DNA of 22,503 bases from a virus, in IMG/VR virus record IMGVR_UViG_3300025759_000769, positions 1-22,503 of that record, one strand, 5' to 3'. The notes under the pieces were generated by a model. The model saw nothing but the letters and a program-made list of their open reading frames with translations, searched no databases and was not told the DNA's origin. Positions 1 to 7,224 of this stretch are shown piece after piece. Both the position numbers and the translations under genes were made by a program. Position 1 is the first letter of the stretch. Each line of letters opens with the position of its first letter.

Positions 1-1208
1 AAGAACCTACAACTGCATATACTGCTAGTGGCACAAGTTTAACTTTAACTTCTGCTACATCTGCTAGTGATGATATGTATGCAATCTTTTTAGGTAAAGC
101 TGTGCAAACAGTTAATCCACCTGCTGGCTCAGTTAGTTTAGATAAAATAGATTCTACTGCTAAATCTTTTTTAACTAGAAATTATAGAAACATCATCATC
201 AATGGTGATATGAGTATTGCTCAAAGAGGAACTTCTACTGTTTCTATAACTGCTAGTGGTTATTATACAGCTGATAGATTTAGAACAGTAGCATCTTCTT
301 TTGGAGCTTGGACACAATCTCAAGATACAGATGTTCCTAGTGGTCAAGGTTTTTCAACATCTTTAAAATTAGATTGCACAACTGCTGATGCTTCTCCATC
401 TGCATCTGACGTTTTTTTTATTCAACAAAGAATTGAAGGTCAAATATTACAATATTTAAAAAAAGGAACTGCAAATGCAGAAAGTCTAACATTATCTTTT
501 TGGGTTAAATCAAATAAAACAGGAACATATATTTTAGAATTATATGATGCTGATAATTCAAGACAAATTTCAAAATCATATACAATAAATAGTGCATCAA
601 CTTGGGAAAAGAAAACTTTAACTTTTGCTGGAGATACAACAGGTGTTTTTGATAATGATAATTCAGCTAGTTTAGATGTAAATTTTTGGTTAGGTGCTGG
701 TTCTACTTATACGTCAGGAACTCTAAATACATCTTGGGGTGCAAGAGTAGATGCAAACAGAGTTGTAGGTCAAGTCAATCTTGCAGACAGCACATCTAAC
801 TACATCAACATCACAGGCATACAATTAGAAGCTGGAACAACTGCATCTGATTTTGAGTTCTTGCCTGTTGATGTGAATTTAGGAAGATGTCAGAGGTATT
901 TTCAATCTTTAAATGGTGCAGATGCAACAGCATTAGGTGATGGAATTACTCAAACAAGTACAACATCTAGAATTTATGTTAGTTTTATAAATCCAATGCG
1001 TTCATCTCCAACGGCAACTTTTTCTACTTTAGCTATTACTGATTCTGTAAATTATGGACCAGCAGTTACTTCTATTGATGCTATTGCAAGTGGAACAACA
1101 AGTGCAAGATTAAGTTTAACACATAATAGTGGTGCTTCAGCACTTCGTCCTGCAATGTTAATATTAAATAGTGCAAGTGGATATTTACATTTAAGTTCGG
1201 AGTTATAA
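1..1208 (+). CDS. Tail fibre / receptor-binding protein, 5'-truncated by window edge
   Basis: The frame is open from base 3 with no start codon that fits: in-frame residues PTTAYTASGTSLTLTSATSA precede the first Met at 75, so the true start lies before the window. That upstream piece and the following VNPPAGSVSLDK segment look like the N-terminal virion-attachment part of marine phage tail fibres. A second part begins with NIIINGDMSIAQRG (near 190-230) and is a beta-rich carbohydrate-binding-like domain (SLTLSFWVKSNKTGTY, then GIQLEAGTTASDFEF). It ends with the CQRYF motif near 885-900, typical of phage tail-tip proteins. A C-terminal beta domain of about 100 residues follows. The role is inferred: host-surface recognition at the distal tail. 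The next gene begins 2 nt downstream. Confidence is high for tail fibre and low for exact ligand. Confidence 0.85.
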   Translation, partial: EPTTAYTASGTSLTLTSATSASDDMYAIFLGKAVQTVNPPAGSVSLDKIDSTAKSFLTRNYRNIIINGDMSIAQRGTSTVSITASGYYTADRFRTVASSFGAWTQSQDTDVPSGQGFSTSLKLDCTTADASPSASDVFFIQQRIEGQILQYLKKGTANAESLTLSFWVKSNKTGTYILELYDADNSRQISKSYTINSASTWEKKTLTFAGDTTGVFDNDNSASLDVNFWLGAGSTYTSGTLNTSWGARVDANRVVGQVNLADSTSNYINITGIQLEAGTTASDFEFLPVDVNLGRCQRYFQSLNGADATALGDGITQTSTTSRIYVSFINPMRSSPTATFSTLAITDSVNYGPAVTSIDAIASGTTSARLSLTHNSGASALRPAMLILNSASGYLHLSSEL

Positions 1209-1210
1209 TT

Positions 1211-1393
1211 ATGATTAATACAGTTACAAAAAAATATGACACTTTTACAAATAGATTTGTAAGTTATGAAATAGTTTATAATAGTGGTTTAGTAGCAACT
1301 GTACCACTAGACCCAGCAAACACAGATTACCAAGCAATACAAGAGTGGATTGCAGAAGGAAACACAGTAATAGATAACGGAGCAAATAACTAA
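1211..1393 (+). CDS. Small tail-module protein, unknown function
   Basis: A 60-residue protein with no domain I can name with confidence. It begins MINTVTKKYDTF and contains VPLDPANTDYQAIQEWIAEG, a pattern seen in short proteins that sit between tail fibre genes, often annotated as tail assembly chaperone-like. Its stop codon overlaps the next start by one base (TAATG), so translation is probably coupled to the fibre-like gene that follows. No membrane segment or signal peptide is visible. Coding status is supported by tight spacing on both sides and by the acidic, non-repetitive composition. Confidence 0.75.
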   Translation: MINTVTKKYDTFTNRFVSYEIVYNSGLVATVPLDPANTDYQAIQEWIAEGNTVIDNGANN

Positions 1394-1875
1394 TGGCAAT
1401 AACAAAAATACAATCAGAAAGTCTTAACCTTGCAGACGACTTTGCATTTACTGGTACAATTACTGGTGCTGGTGGTGGAAAAATTTTACAACATGTTACT
1501 AATACATCTGGATCAGGAACTTCAACAACTGCAACTGGATTTACTGCTACTTCTGGATTGCCAACTGTTAGTATAACACCAAGTTCAACATCAAGTAAAA
1601 TACTTGTTTTTGCAAATTTTGGAGAAATGAAAGTAAGTAGTGGTGAAGGTTATATAACTATATTCAGAGATAGTGTTGATTTAGGAAGAAATAATTACGG
1701 AATGACTGGAACAAGATCAACAACAACAACTCCTGCTGGTGCTGGAATTATTACGGATATTCCAAACACTACATCTCAAATTACTTACACCGTTAGAGTA
1801 AGAGGTGGCACAGGAGTTACAGTTACTGTAGGTGGAGTTGGACAAACTTTAACATGTTTAGAATTAGGAGCATAA
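1393..1875 (+). CDS. Tail fibre-like structural protein
   Basis: A 160-residue Ser/Thr/Gly-rich protein. It opens with MAITKIQSESLNLADDFAF followed by TGTITGAGGGK, an N-terminal segment I associate with marine phage tail fibre proteins. The remainder is a predicted beta-sandwich (KILVFANFGEMKV, YITIFRDSVDLGR, ITYTVRVRGGTGVTV) with almost no charged clusters. It is probably a distal fibre or tail-decoration protein that adds a binding domain. It is preceded by a one-base TAATG overlap and followed 1 nt later by the next gene, so it is part of the tail operon. Confidence 0.78.
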   Translation: MAITKIQSESLNLADDFAFTGTITGAGGGKILQHVTNTSGSGTSTTATGFTATSGLPTVSITPSSTSSKILVFANFGEMKVSSGEGYITIFRDSVDLGRNNYGMTGTRSTTTTPAGAGIITDIPNTTSQITYTVRVRGGTGVTVTVGGVGQTLTCLELGA

Positions 1876-1876
1876 A

Positions 1877-2146
1877 ATGGCAACAAGTGGAAATAAAATA
1901 GTTGAAGCAGTAAAATTAATAAATCCTGATGCACAATTTAGTGTAACTGATGAAGATATTAATAAAATTCAATGGCACAATGGAACTACACCTATTTCTA
2001 AATCAGAAATAGAAGCCATGATACCAATTGTTGAACAAGAAATGGCACAAGCACAATTAGATAGAGAAACTAAAAAACAAGAAGCTGAAGTAATTATGGA
2101 ACAATTAGGATTAACCAAAGAACACTTAAAAGCATTAGGATTATAA
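1877..2146 (+). CDS. XkdW-like small tail protein
   Basis: An 89-residue acidic protein. The N-terminal half (IVEAVKLINPDAQFSVTDED, then INKIQWHNGTTPISKSEIEA) fits the XkdW-type pattern: a short fold with PDA, a W-H-N-G turn and a P-x-[ST]-x-x-E-I helix. The C-terminal half is a Glu/Gln-rich helix that could be a coiled coil. XkdW proteins lie among tail fibre genes of phages and defective prophages; their biochemical role is not established. The next gene starts 1 nt after the stop. The family call is from motif memory and moderate. Confidence 0.7.
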   Translation: MATSGNKIVEAVKLINPDAQFSVTDEDINKIQWHNGTTPISKSEIEAMIPIVEQEMAQAQLDRETKKQEAEVIMEQLGLTKEHLKALGL

Positions 2147-2147
2147 T

Positions 2148-2969
2148 ATGGCATATTTAGGAAGACAACCCATTGTAGGAAATTATCAAGTACTAGACGC
2201 ACTTACAGCTACGACTACTGATACCTATGCACTAACAAAAAATAGTGTTGCAGTATTTCCACAAACTCCAGCGAACTGCATTGTATCGTTAAACGGAGTT
2301 ATCCAAGCACCTTATGATTCTTATACGATATCAGGTTCTAACATTGTATTTGCTTCTGCTCTAACTGGTTCTGATAGCATAGACTTCATTACAGTATTAG
2401 GAGATGTATTAAATGTAGGTACTGTATCCGATGGTACGATTGGAATTGCTAAACTATCTGCAACAGGAACTCCAAGTTCTTCTACTTTTCTAAGAGGTGA
2501 TAATTCTTGGGTATCTGCTGGTGGTGCTAACACTCCAGCTTTTGAAACATATATGTCATCAGGACAAACTGGTGTTGCAGATAATGTTTTTGTTAAATTA
2601 AATTTTAATACAGAAAGGTTTGATACTAACAGTTATTATGATACATCTACATATAGATTTACACCTTTAGTAGCTGGTAAATATTATATTTACGCACAAG
2701 CATATTGTTATCCAACATCAGCAGATAGTATTTATTCTGCTGATATTTCTATTTATAAAAATGGAAGTAATTATAAATATGCTAGTTTTAGAGCAAATTC
2801 CTCTTATCCAATAGGTGAAGTTACTAAATTTATTGGTGCAACAATAGAATTTAATGGAAGTACAGATTATGTTGAAGTTTATGGAAGAATAAATGTAACA
2901 ACAAGTACAGGAAATTTTGAAGGTACATCTGCTACTAATGTATTTGGCGGATACAAAATTATAGAATAG
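2148..2969 (+). CDS. Tail fibre protein with C1q/TNF-like C-terminal domain
   Basis: A 273-residue protein. Residues about 1-90 (MAYLGRQPIVGNYQVLDALT, FPQTPANCIVSLNGVIQAP, YTISGSNIVFASALTGSDSI) are the usual phage fibre N-terminal domain and match the type of sequence at the truncated start of the first gene. A linker with TPSSSTFLRGDNSW follows. Residues about 130-273 form a jelly-roll region (FVKLNFNTERFDTNSYYD, FTPLVAGKYYIYAQAY, IYKNGSNYKY, VYGRINVTTST) typical of C1q-like trimeric heads. It is likely a trimeric fibre with a receptor-binding head. Confidence 0.85.
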   Translation: MAYLGRQPIVGNYQVLDALTATTTDTYALTKNSVAVFPQTPANCIVSLNGVIQAPYDSYTISGSNIVFASALTGSDSIDFITVLGDVLNVGTVSDGTIGIAKLSATGTPSSSTFLRGDNSWVSAGGANTPAFETYMSSGQTGVADNVFVKLNFNTERFDTNSYYDTSTYRFTPLVAGKYYIYAQAYCYPTSADSIYSADISIYKNGSNYKYASFRANSSYPIGEVTKFIGATIEFNGSTDYVEVYGRINVTTSTGNFEGTSATNVFGGYKIIE

Positions 2970-2977
2970 GAATTATT

Positions 2978-3298
2978 ATGACAAACTTATCAACTAAAAT
3001 AAAACTATACGCAAACCAAGAAATAGATTTTACTAAAGATGTTATCTTGCAAGACAATTCAGATGGCAAAGGAGTATTCATAGCTGAATGGAACTTACCT
3101 ATTGCTAAACCTACTAAAGCACAATTAGATGCACTTGATGCACAAGCAACTACTTATGAGAACAATGAAAAGATTAAAGCAACTAGAAAATCTTTATATG
3201 GTTCTTGGGATAAGCAATTAGAAGAAATTTACGATAATGGAATAGATAGCTGGAAAGCTAGAATAGCACAAATCAAAGCTGATAATCCTAAGGAGTAA
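2978..3298 (+). CDS. Small tail-fibre-associated (assembly chaperone-like) protein
   Basis: A 106-residue, charged, largely helical protein placed between fibre genes. The N-terminal half is beta-rich; the middle contains LPIAKPTKAQLDALDAQA, a pattern common in XkdW-like and tail fibre assembly proteins. The C-terminal helices (YGSWDKQLEEIYDNGIDSWK and a Lys/Asp tail) resemble the C-terminus of proteins that accompany fibre genes. The start has an AGGAATTATT leader. The specific function is unproven; a chaperone or small structural role is inferred from position. Confidence 0.75.
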   Translation: MTNLSTKIKLYANQEIDFTKDVILQDNSDGKGVFIAEWNLPIAKPTKAQLDALDAQATTYENNEKIKATRKSLYGSWDKQLEEIYDNGIDSWKARIAQIKADNPKE

Positions 3299-3301
3299 GA
3301 C

Positions 3302-3907
3302 ATGGCTCTTATTTCTGTTTCTAATAACGCCTTACAAAATATAACGGCAGTACCAGCTTCTGTACCTACTGGTGCTTTAGTATTATTATCTACCCAAACT
3401 GCAAGTAGTTCAGCTTCTATTAGCTTTACATCAGGAATAGATAGTACCTATGATTCCTATGTGTTTAAGTTTATCAATGTTCACCCATCTATTGATACTG
3501 TAAGATTTGAATTTAATGGAAGTACAGATGGCGGTTCTAACTACAATGTAATAAAAACAACTACATATTTTAGTGCTTATCATGCTGAAGCAGATGATAC
3601 TGCTGTTTTGAATTATCAAACTTCAAGAGATTTAGCTCAATCAACATCTTTTCAAAATTTAGGATATTCAGATAGTAATAATGATGATGCTTCTTTATCA
3701 GGAACATTACAATTATTTAATCCTAGTTCCACTACCTATGTAAAACATTTTATTTCTGAAAATAATGTAATGCATGCATATCCTATGCCTTTGAGTAGTT
3801 ATGTTGCTGGTTATTTTAATACTACAAGTGCTATAAATGCAATTCAGTTTAGATATGATGCTGGCAACATTGATGACGGCATCATCAAAATGTATGGAGT
3901 GAAATAA
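3302..3907 (+). CDS. Tandem fibre paralog 1 (beta-sandwich tail protein)
   Basis: A 201-residue protein, the first of three adjacent paralogs. Shared landmarks in order: LSTQTASSSASISFTSGID, the turn F-x-N-V-H-P, a S-T-D-G-G-S-N-Y segment, DLAQST near the middle, LFNPSSTTYVKHF, GYFNTTSAINAI and the terminal GNIDDG-I-K-M-Y-G-V-K. The whole is predicted beta-sandwich with no membrane segment. It probably forms a tail fibre or adhesin decorating the tail tip. The SD is AAGGAG just before the ATG; the stop overlaps the next start by one base. Confidence 0.82.
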   Translation: MALISVSNNALQNITAVPASVPTGALVLLSTQTASSSASISFTSGIDSTYDSYVFKFINVHPSIDTVRFEFNGSTDGGSNYNVIKTTTYFSAYHAEADDTAVLNYQTSRDLAQSTSFQNLGYSDSNNDDASLSGTLQLFNPSSTTYVKHFISENNVMHAYPMPLSSYVAGYFNTTSAINAIQFRYDAGNIDDGIIKMYGVK

Positions 3908-4509
3908 TGCCTTTACTGTATCACAACAATAACTCTATCTCTAATGTAACTTCATTCCCACAAGTACCTAGTGGAAGTCCTGTATTATTATCTACGGCTA
4001 CTGCATCAGCTTCTAGTTCTATTAGCTTCACAAGCGGTATTGATACCACCTATGATGTTTATTATTTTGAGTTTATCAATATTCACCCAAGTGTTGATGA
4101 TGCAAGTCTTCAATTTAATTTAAGTACAGATAGTGGAAGTAATTATAATGTAACTAAAACCACAACTTTTTTTAGAACTTGGCATGGAGAAGATGATGCT
4201 TTAACTACATTGACATATGATGATGGTAGAGATTTGGCACAATCAACAGGTTATCAAATTATAGGTGCAGGAGTAGGAACAGATAATGACCAAAATTTAT
4301 CAGGTTCAATGACTTTATTTAATCCTAGTTCTAATACATTTGTAAAACACTTTTTAAGTAATATAAGTATTCTCACATCAAATGATTATAATAGAAATGA
4401 CTTTATTGCAGGATATGGAAATACAACAAGTGCAATAAATGCAATCCGTTTTCAAATGTCATCAGGCAACATAGATGCTGGAACAATTAAAATGTATGGG
4501 ATTAAATAA
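3907..4509 (+). CDS. Tandem fibre paralog 2 (beta-sandwich tail protein)
   Basis: A 200-residue paralog of both neighbours: LSTATASASSSISFTSGIDT, INIHPSVDDASLQF, STDSGSNYNVTKTTTFF, DLAQSTGYQ, LFNPSSNTFVKHF, GYGNTTSAINAI and a terminal GNIDAGTIKMYGIK. The first part and the end are close to paralog 1, while the middle loops (around LTTLTYDDG and ILTSNDYNRNDF) differ. This suggests a conserved scaffold with variable surface loops. Start and stop each overlap the adjacent gene by one base, so the three copies are translationally linked. Confidence 0.82.
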   Translation: MPLLYHNNNSISNVTSFPQVPSGSPVLLSTATASASSSISFTSGIDTTYDVYYFEFINIHPSVDDASLQFNLSTDSGSNYNVTKTTTFFRTWHGEDDALTTLTYDDGRDLAQSTGYQIIGAGVGTDNDQNLSGSMTLFNPSSNTFVKHFLSNISILTSNDYNRNDFIAGYGNTTSAINAIRFQMSSGNIDAGTIKMYGIK

Positions 4510-5093
4510 TGCCACTAACTAAATTAAATAATAAAGCTGTAGCAAATGTAACTTCTATACCAGTTTCTTTAGGAGATATGGTATTAGTATCTAGTGCTAC
4601 TGCTTCATCTTCTGCTAGTATAGAATTTTCATTGGGGAATTATAAGGAGTATAAATTCTTCTTTGTGAATATTCACCCACAAAATGATGGCGTACAATTT
4701 AGATTTCAAACTTCAACAGACGGTGGAAGTAATTATGGAGTTACTAATACTTCAACATATTTTATTGCTTATCAAAATGAAGCTGGTACAGAAAATGATT
4801 TAACTTACATTACAGGAAGTGACCAAGCACAAACAACAAATGATATTGCATTAGGTAGTGGGGATAATGCTAATGACAGTGGTATAGCTGGAACATTACA
4901 GATTTTTAATCCATCATCAACAACCTATGTTAAACATTGGATTAATAGGTCAATCAATGATCCAAGTTCGTATGCACAAGATGAATTTCAAGCTGGATAT
5001 TTTAATACCACATCAGCATTAACTAATATCAGATTCCAAATGTCTAGCGGAAACATAGATGATGGTAAGATATTGATGTTTGGCATTAACTAA
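4509..5093 (+). CDS. Tandem fibre paralog 3 (beta-sandwich tail protein)
   Basis: A 194-residue, most diverged member of the triplet. It keeps SSATASSSASIEF, FVNIHPQNDGVQF, STDGGSNYGVTNTSTYF, DQAQTTNDIALG, IFNPSSTTYVKHW, GYFNTTSALTNIRF and a terminal GNIDDGKILMFGIN. It lacks the SGID-TYD turn after the first strand and is shorter there. Same inferred role as its neighbours: a tail-tip beta-sandwich that may contact host surface. It ends the run; a 67-nt gap with a small hairpin follows. Confidence 0.8.
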   Translation: MPLTKLNNKAVANVTSIPVSLGDMVLVSSATASSSASIEFSLGNYKEYKFFFVNIHPQNDGVQFRFQTSTDGGSNYGVTNTSTYFIAYQNEAGTENDLTYITGSDQAQTTNDIALGSGDNANDSGIAGTLQIFNPSSTTYVKHWINRSINDPSSYAQDEFQAGYFNTTSALTNIRFQMSSGNIDDGKILMFGIN

Positions 5094-5121
5094 AATGGCA
5101 AGCATTTTAGCCAATGAATTT

Positions 5122-5137
5122 TGCTTTGCTCAAAGCA
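5122..5137 (+). terminator. Possible hairpin between fibre triplet and chaperone gene
   Basis: TGCTTTG (5122-5128) and CAAAGCA (5131-5137) form a perfect 7-bp stem with a 2-nt loop in the 67-nt gap 5094-5160. No T-tract follows, so a weak attenuator or mRNA-stability element is more likely than a full intrinsic terminator. Confidence 0.3.
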
Positions 5138-5160
5138 TTAAATAATATATAGGAGAATAT

Positions 5161-5445
5161 ATGGAACATAAAATAGTAAATGGTATTCAAGTACCTCTAA
5201 CCGCAGAAGAAATAGCACAAAGACAAGCAGAAGAATCAGCTTGGTTAGGTGGTGCTTATCAAAGATCCATGAATGATTTAAGACAAAAAAGAAATGCTTT
5301 GTTATCTGCCACAGATTATTTAGCATTATCTGACCAAACCTTATCTCCAGAAATGTCTGCATACAGACAAGCATTGAGAGATATAACTGAAGGATTACTA
5401 ACAGTAGAAGAAGTGAATGCTGTAGTATTTCCTACAAAGCCATAA
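5161..5445 (+). CDS. Phage tail assembly chaperone-like protein
   Basis: A 94-residue, mostly helical protein preceded by a clear AGGAGA ribosome-binding site. The N-terminal half has TAEEIAQRQAEESAWLG. The C-terminal half has the familiar DLRQKRNALLSATDYLAL, then AYRQALRDIT, and a hydrophobic end VVFPTKP. That arrangement (R-x-x-LL-x-x-[TS]D and YRQALRDI) is characteristic of the tail assembly chaperone-like proteins that follow tail fibre genes. It probably helps assemble fibres; it is not expected to be a virion enzyme. Confidence 0.8.
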   Translation: MEHKIVNGIQVPLTAEEIAQRQAEESAWLGGAYQRSMNDLRQKRNALLSATDYLALSDQTLSPEMSAYRQALRDITEGLLTVEEVNAVVFPTKP

Positions 5446-5449
5446 TTAA

Positions 5450-5626
5450 ATGCCTAAGCAATCTTCTACAGAAGTAAAATTGGAATATATCTGCAGAGAG
5501 ATTAAGGAACTTAAAGAAGAACAAAAACAACTAAGAGCTGATATTAATAAAGGCAAAGGTGCTATTTGGTTATTGATTGCTATTTCTGGTATTGTAGCCG
5601 CAGCTCTATCTTATTTTAGAAACTAA
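5450..5626 (+). CDS. XhlA-like coiled-coil plus membrane protein (lysis accessory / holin-like)
   Basis: A 58-residue protein. Residues about 9-33 are a charged amphipathic helix (YICREIKELKEEQKQLRADI) suited to a coiled coil. Residues about 38-55 are a single membrane segment (AIWLLIAISGIVAAALSYF). Helix-then-anchor is the arrangement of XhlA/hemolysin-type proteins near lysis genes. It starts 5 bases after the previous stop and lies immediately upstream of a good sigma70-like promoter. Role inferred: membrane partner in lysis or holin regulation. Confidence 0.7.
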   Translation: MPKQSSTEVKLEYICREIKELKEEQKQLRADINKGKGAIWLLIAISGIVAAALSYFRN

Positions 5627-5629
5627 CTC

Positions 5630-5658
5630 TTGACATATATTGCGTTGCAACATATATG
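5630..5658 (+). promoter_or_regulatory. Sigma70-like promoter before lysis module
   Basis: A perfect -35 TTGACA (5630-5635), a 17-bp spacer and a TATATG -10 (5653-5658). It lies directly after the 58-residue membrane protein and before a run of small genes, lysozyme and holin. Prediction from consensus match only. Confidence 0.5.
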
Positions 5659-5705
5659 CACGCATATGATACCTTATAACAACGAAGAAATGGAGTGGTT
5701 AAGTT

Positions 5706-5834
5706 ATGTTTAATAATCCTTTTAAGTTTCCAACTTATGCGGAATGGAAAGAATCTGTAGAGAAAATTAATGCAGATGTAATGAAGTTCTACAAAGATTG
5801 GTTTTCTGATTTAAAAAAATATTTAGACAAATAG
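5706..5834 (+). CDS. Small amphipathic helical protein, unknown
   Basis: A 42-residue ORF beginning MFNNPFKFPTYAEWKESVEK and ending in Trp/Lys-rich helix (FYKDWFSDLKKYLDK). Support comes from a GGAG element 10 nt upstream of the ATG, placement just after a promoter, and absence of competing frames. It has no membrane segment; the amphipathic aromatic helices could associate with membrane or with another protein. I do not recognise a family. Confidence 0.55.
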   Translation: MFNNPFKFPTYAEWKESVEKINADVMKFYKDWFSDLKKYLDK

Positions 5835-5845
5835 TTTTATTCTGT

Positions 5846-5861
5846 CATACTAATTAGTATG
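5846..5861. promoter_or_regulatory. Perfect 16-bp palindrome over a start codon (operator candidate)
   Basis: CATACTAATTAGTATG is a perfect palindrome whose last three bases are the ATG of the following gene. No good Shine-Dalgarno precedes that ATG. A dimeric repressor site or an RNA hairpin occluding initiation are both possible. Confidence 0.4.
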
Positions 5862-6071
5862 AAGTTTGCACTAATTATGTATATTTGTTCTGTAGTTGCA
5901 GGACAATGCGGAGATGGAATTACAGATCCTGTAGTTTATCCAACGCATAAAGATTGTGCGATAGCTGGCTATACTAAATCCTTAGAAATTATCACAGACA
6001 TGGATGAAGCAGATGTCAATAAGAATAAGCTGTTCTTTTCTTTTACTTGTACACAAGCAAATTACAGCTAA
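5859..6071 (+). CDS. Small Cys-containing protein with hydrophobic N-terminus
   Basis: A 70-residue protein whose first 15 residues (MKFALIMYICSVVAG) are a short hydrophobic segment resembling a signal peptide or lipoprotein-like leader. The rest contains spaced cysteines (C at about 10, 17, 33 and 64) and an acidic middle (ITDMDEADVNKNK). It may be exported or periplasmic and act with the lysis genes, but no family is recognised. The ATG lies at the end of a perfect palindrome and lacks a clear ribosome-binding site. Confidence 0.6.
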   Translation: MKFALIMYICSVVAGQCGDGITDPVVYPTHKDCAIAGYTKSLEIITDMDEADVNKNKLFFSFTCTQANYS

Positions 6072-6090
6072 CAATATCTAGTAGTATCTA

Positions 6091-6119
6091 TTTACACATA
6101 TACAACATATAGCTATACA
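6091..6119 (+). promoter_or_regulatory. Sigma70-like promoter before nuclease/lysozyme genes
   Basis: TTTACA (6091-6096), a 17-bp spacer and TATACA (6114-6119) in the 61-nt gap before the nuclease gene. The -10 hexamer is the same as that of the rightward promoter at 12534-12539. Consensus-based prediction. Confidence 0.4.
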
Positions 6120-6132
6120 ACTATATAGTGTT

Positions 6133-6444
6133 ATGGGTATTAATGACAAACATAATAAAGGTATTATATCAGAATTGGTTGCTCTTACCTACCTTGCTAG
6201 ACTTCCTGATACTATTGTATTTCAAGCTATTCATGGTGTTGGTCCTGTAGATATTGTTACTTTTAATGTAAAAACAAAAGAGTATATTAACTATGATGTT
6301 AAATCTGTGTCTTTCAGAAAGAGCAAAAGCTATGGCTGCAAAGAAGGTACTAGAATCAATAGATGTGCCAGCAAAAAACAAAAAGACTTAAATGTAAAAA
6401 TATTATATGTCTACGAGGATGGAAGAGTTAAAGTACAGGATTAA
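6133..6444 (+). CDS. PD-(D/E)XK superfamily nuclease (Holliday-resolvase / restriction-like)
   Basis: A 103-residue protein with the compact PD-(D/E)XK arrangement: Glu14 in KGIISELVALTYLA, Asp40 in HGVGPVDIVTF and D55-V-K57 in YINYDVKSVSF. The G-x-x-[SG]E...GPVDI...DVKS order is typical of small Holliday-junction-resolvase-like and intron-associated PD-(D/E)XK enzymes. It would cleave DNA, either host DNA during takeover or branched phage DNA before packaging. Its end overlaps the lysozyme start. Catalytic residues all look intact. Substrate is unknown. Confidence 0.75.
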   Translation: MGINDKHNKGIISELVALTYLARLPDTIVFQAIHGVGPVDIVTFNVKTKEYINYDVKSVSFRKSKSYGCKEGTRINRCASKKQKDLNVKILYVYEDGRVKVQD

Positions 6445-6847
6445 AGAACACGAGGGGTTCAGAGATACTGTCTATTATGATCACTTAGGAAACGCTACAG
6501 TAGGTTGGGGTCATCTAGTTACATCCGAAGATAACTTTACTTCTGGAGTTACCTACCCAGAGGAAGTGCTGGAGCAAGTCTTTGAAAAAGATTTTGCCAA
6601 AGCCAAAGAAGGAGCAGATGAATTGTGCAGAAATCTACCTATTAATTATATTGCAAGAGGTGTGATTATTGAAATGTGTTTTCAATTAGGCAAAACAGGA
6701 GTTTCTAAATTTAAAAAAATGTTTGCAGCATTACAGACAGAAGATTATACAACAGCTAGCGAAGAGATGTTAGATTCTAAATGGTTTGAACAAACACCAG
6801 TTAGAGCTAAGTCTTTATCTTATATTATGAGGAGTTCTAACAAATGA
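6419..6847 (+). CDS. T4-type lysozyme (GH24 endolysin)
   Basis: A 142-residue muramidase that cleaves the glycan strands of peptidoglycan to release phage. Counting from 6419, the catalytic triad is Glu12 (KEHEGFRD), Asp21 (VYYDHLG) and Thr27 (NATVGWGH), almost the same numbers as T4 lysozyme (11, 20, 26). The C-terminal helical lobe follows (IARGVIIEMCFQLG, SKWFEQTPVRAKSL). No signal peptide, so it needs a holin. The start is ambiguous: an in-frame ATG at 6407 would add MSTR; 6419 is preferred because it reproduces the usual spacing to the catalytic Glu. It overlaps the nuclease by 26 nt and the holin by 4 nt. Confidence 0.93.
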   Translation: MEELKYRIKEHEGFRDTVYYDHLGNATVGWGHLVTSEDNFTSGVTYPEEVLEQVFEKDFAKAKEGADELCRNLPINYIARGVIIEMCFQLGKTGVSKFKKMFAALQTEDYTTASEEMLDSKWFEQTPVRAKSLSYIMRSSNK

Positions 6848-7224
6848 TTTGGAGTATCTTACCAACTCTATTTAAAACAGGAGTAGATGTCTTTAACAAA
6901 AGGCAAGAAACCAAACGATTAGAAGCTCTTGCAGAACGAAACTATATGGAACGAGTAGCCAAAGGCGAAGTAGAATACCAATCCAAAGTCATGGATAATC
7001 AAAATCAAGGGTGGAAAGATGAGTTAGTGCTTATCATTGTATGCTTACCTATTGTTATTCTTGCTTGGTCTATCTTCTCTGGAGACCCTCATGCCAAAGA
7101 AAAATTAGATATGTTCTTTGAATATTTCAATAATTTTCCAGAATTTTACAAGTGGTTAGTAGTAGGAATATTTGGTTCTATCTATGGATTAAAGCCAGGT
7201 ATTGATTTATTAAAGAAAAAATAA
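6844..7224 (+). CDS. Holin-like membrane protein
   Basis: A 126-residue protein. Its N-terminus (MIWSILPTLFKTGVDVF) is weakly hydrophobic, followed by a charged helix (about 18-55). Two clear membrane segments follow: DELVLIIVCLPIVILAWSIF (about 59-78) and FYKWLVVGIFGSIYGLKPG (about 99-117). The layout fits the 3TM holin group found beside phage lysozymes. Function: permeabilise the inner membrane to give the lysozyme access to peptidoglycan. It overlaps the lysozyme stop by 4 nt. Confidence 0.8.
   Translation: MIWSILPTLFKTGVDVFNKRQETKRLEALAERNYMERVAKGEVEYQSKVMDNQNQGWKDELVLIIVCLPIVILAWSIFSGDPHAKEKLDMFFEYFNNFPEFYKWLVVGIFGSIYGLKPGIDLLKKK

Noticed and set aside
5095-5145. 16-residue ORF in the gap after the fibre triplet
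   Set aside because: Too short, no ribosome-binding site; the gap is better explained by the hairpin.
5138-5374. Minus-strand ORF of 78 residues across the chaperone gene
   Set aside because: It is antisense to a convincing gene, very Leu/Phe-rich and lacks a ribosome-binding site; a shadow frame.
5666-5713. 15-residue ORF upstream of the 42-residue gene
   Set aside because: Could be a leader peptide but nothing beyond an ATG supports it.
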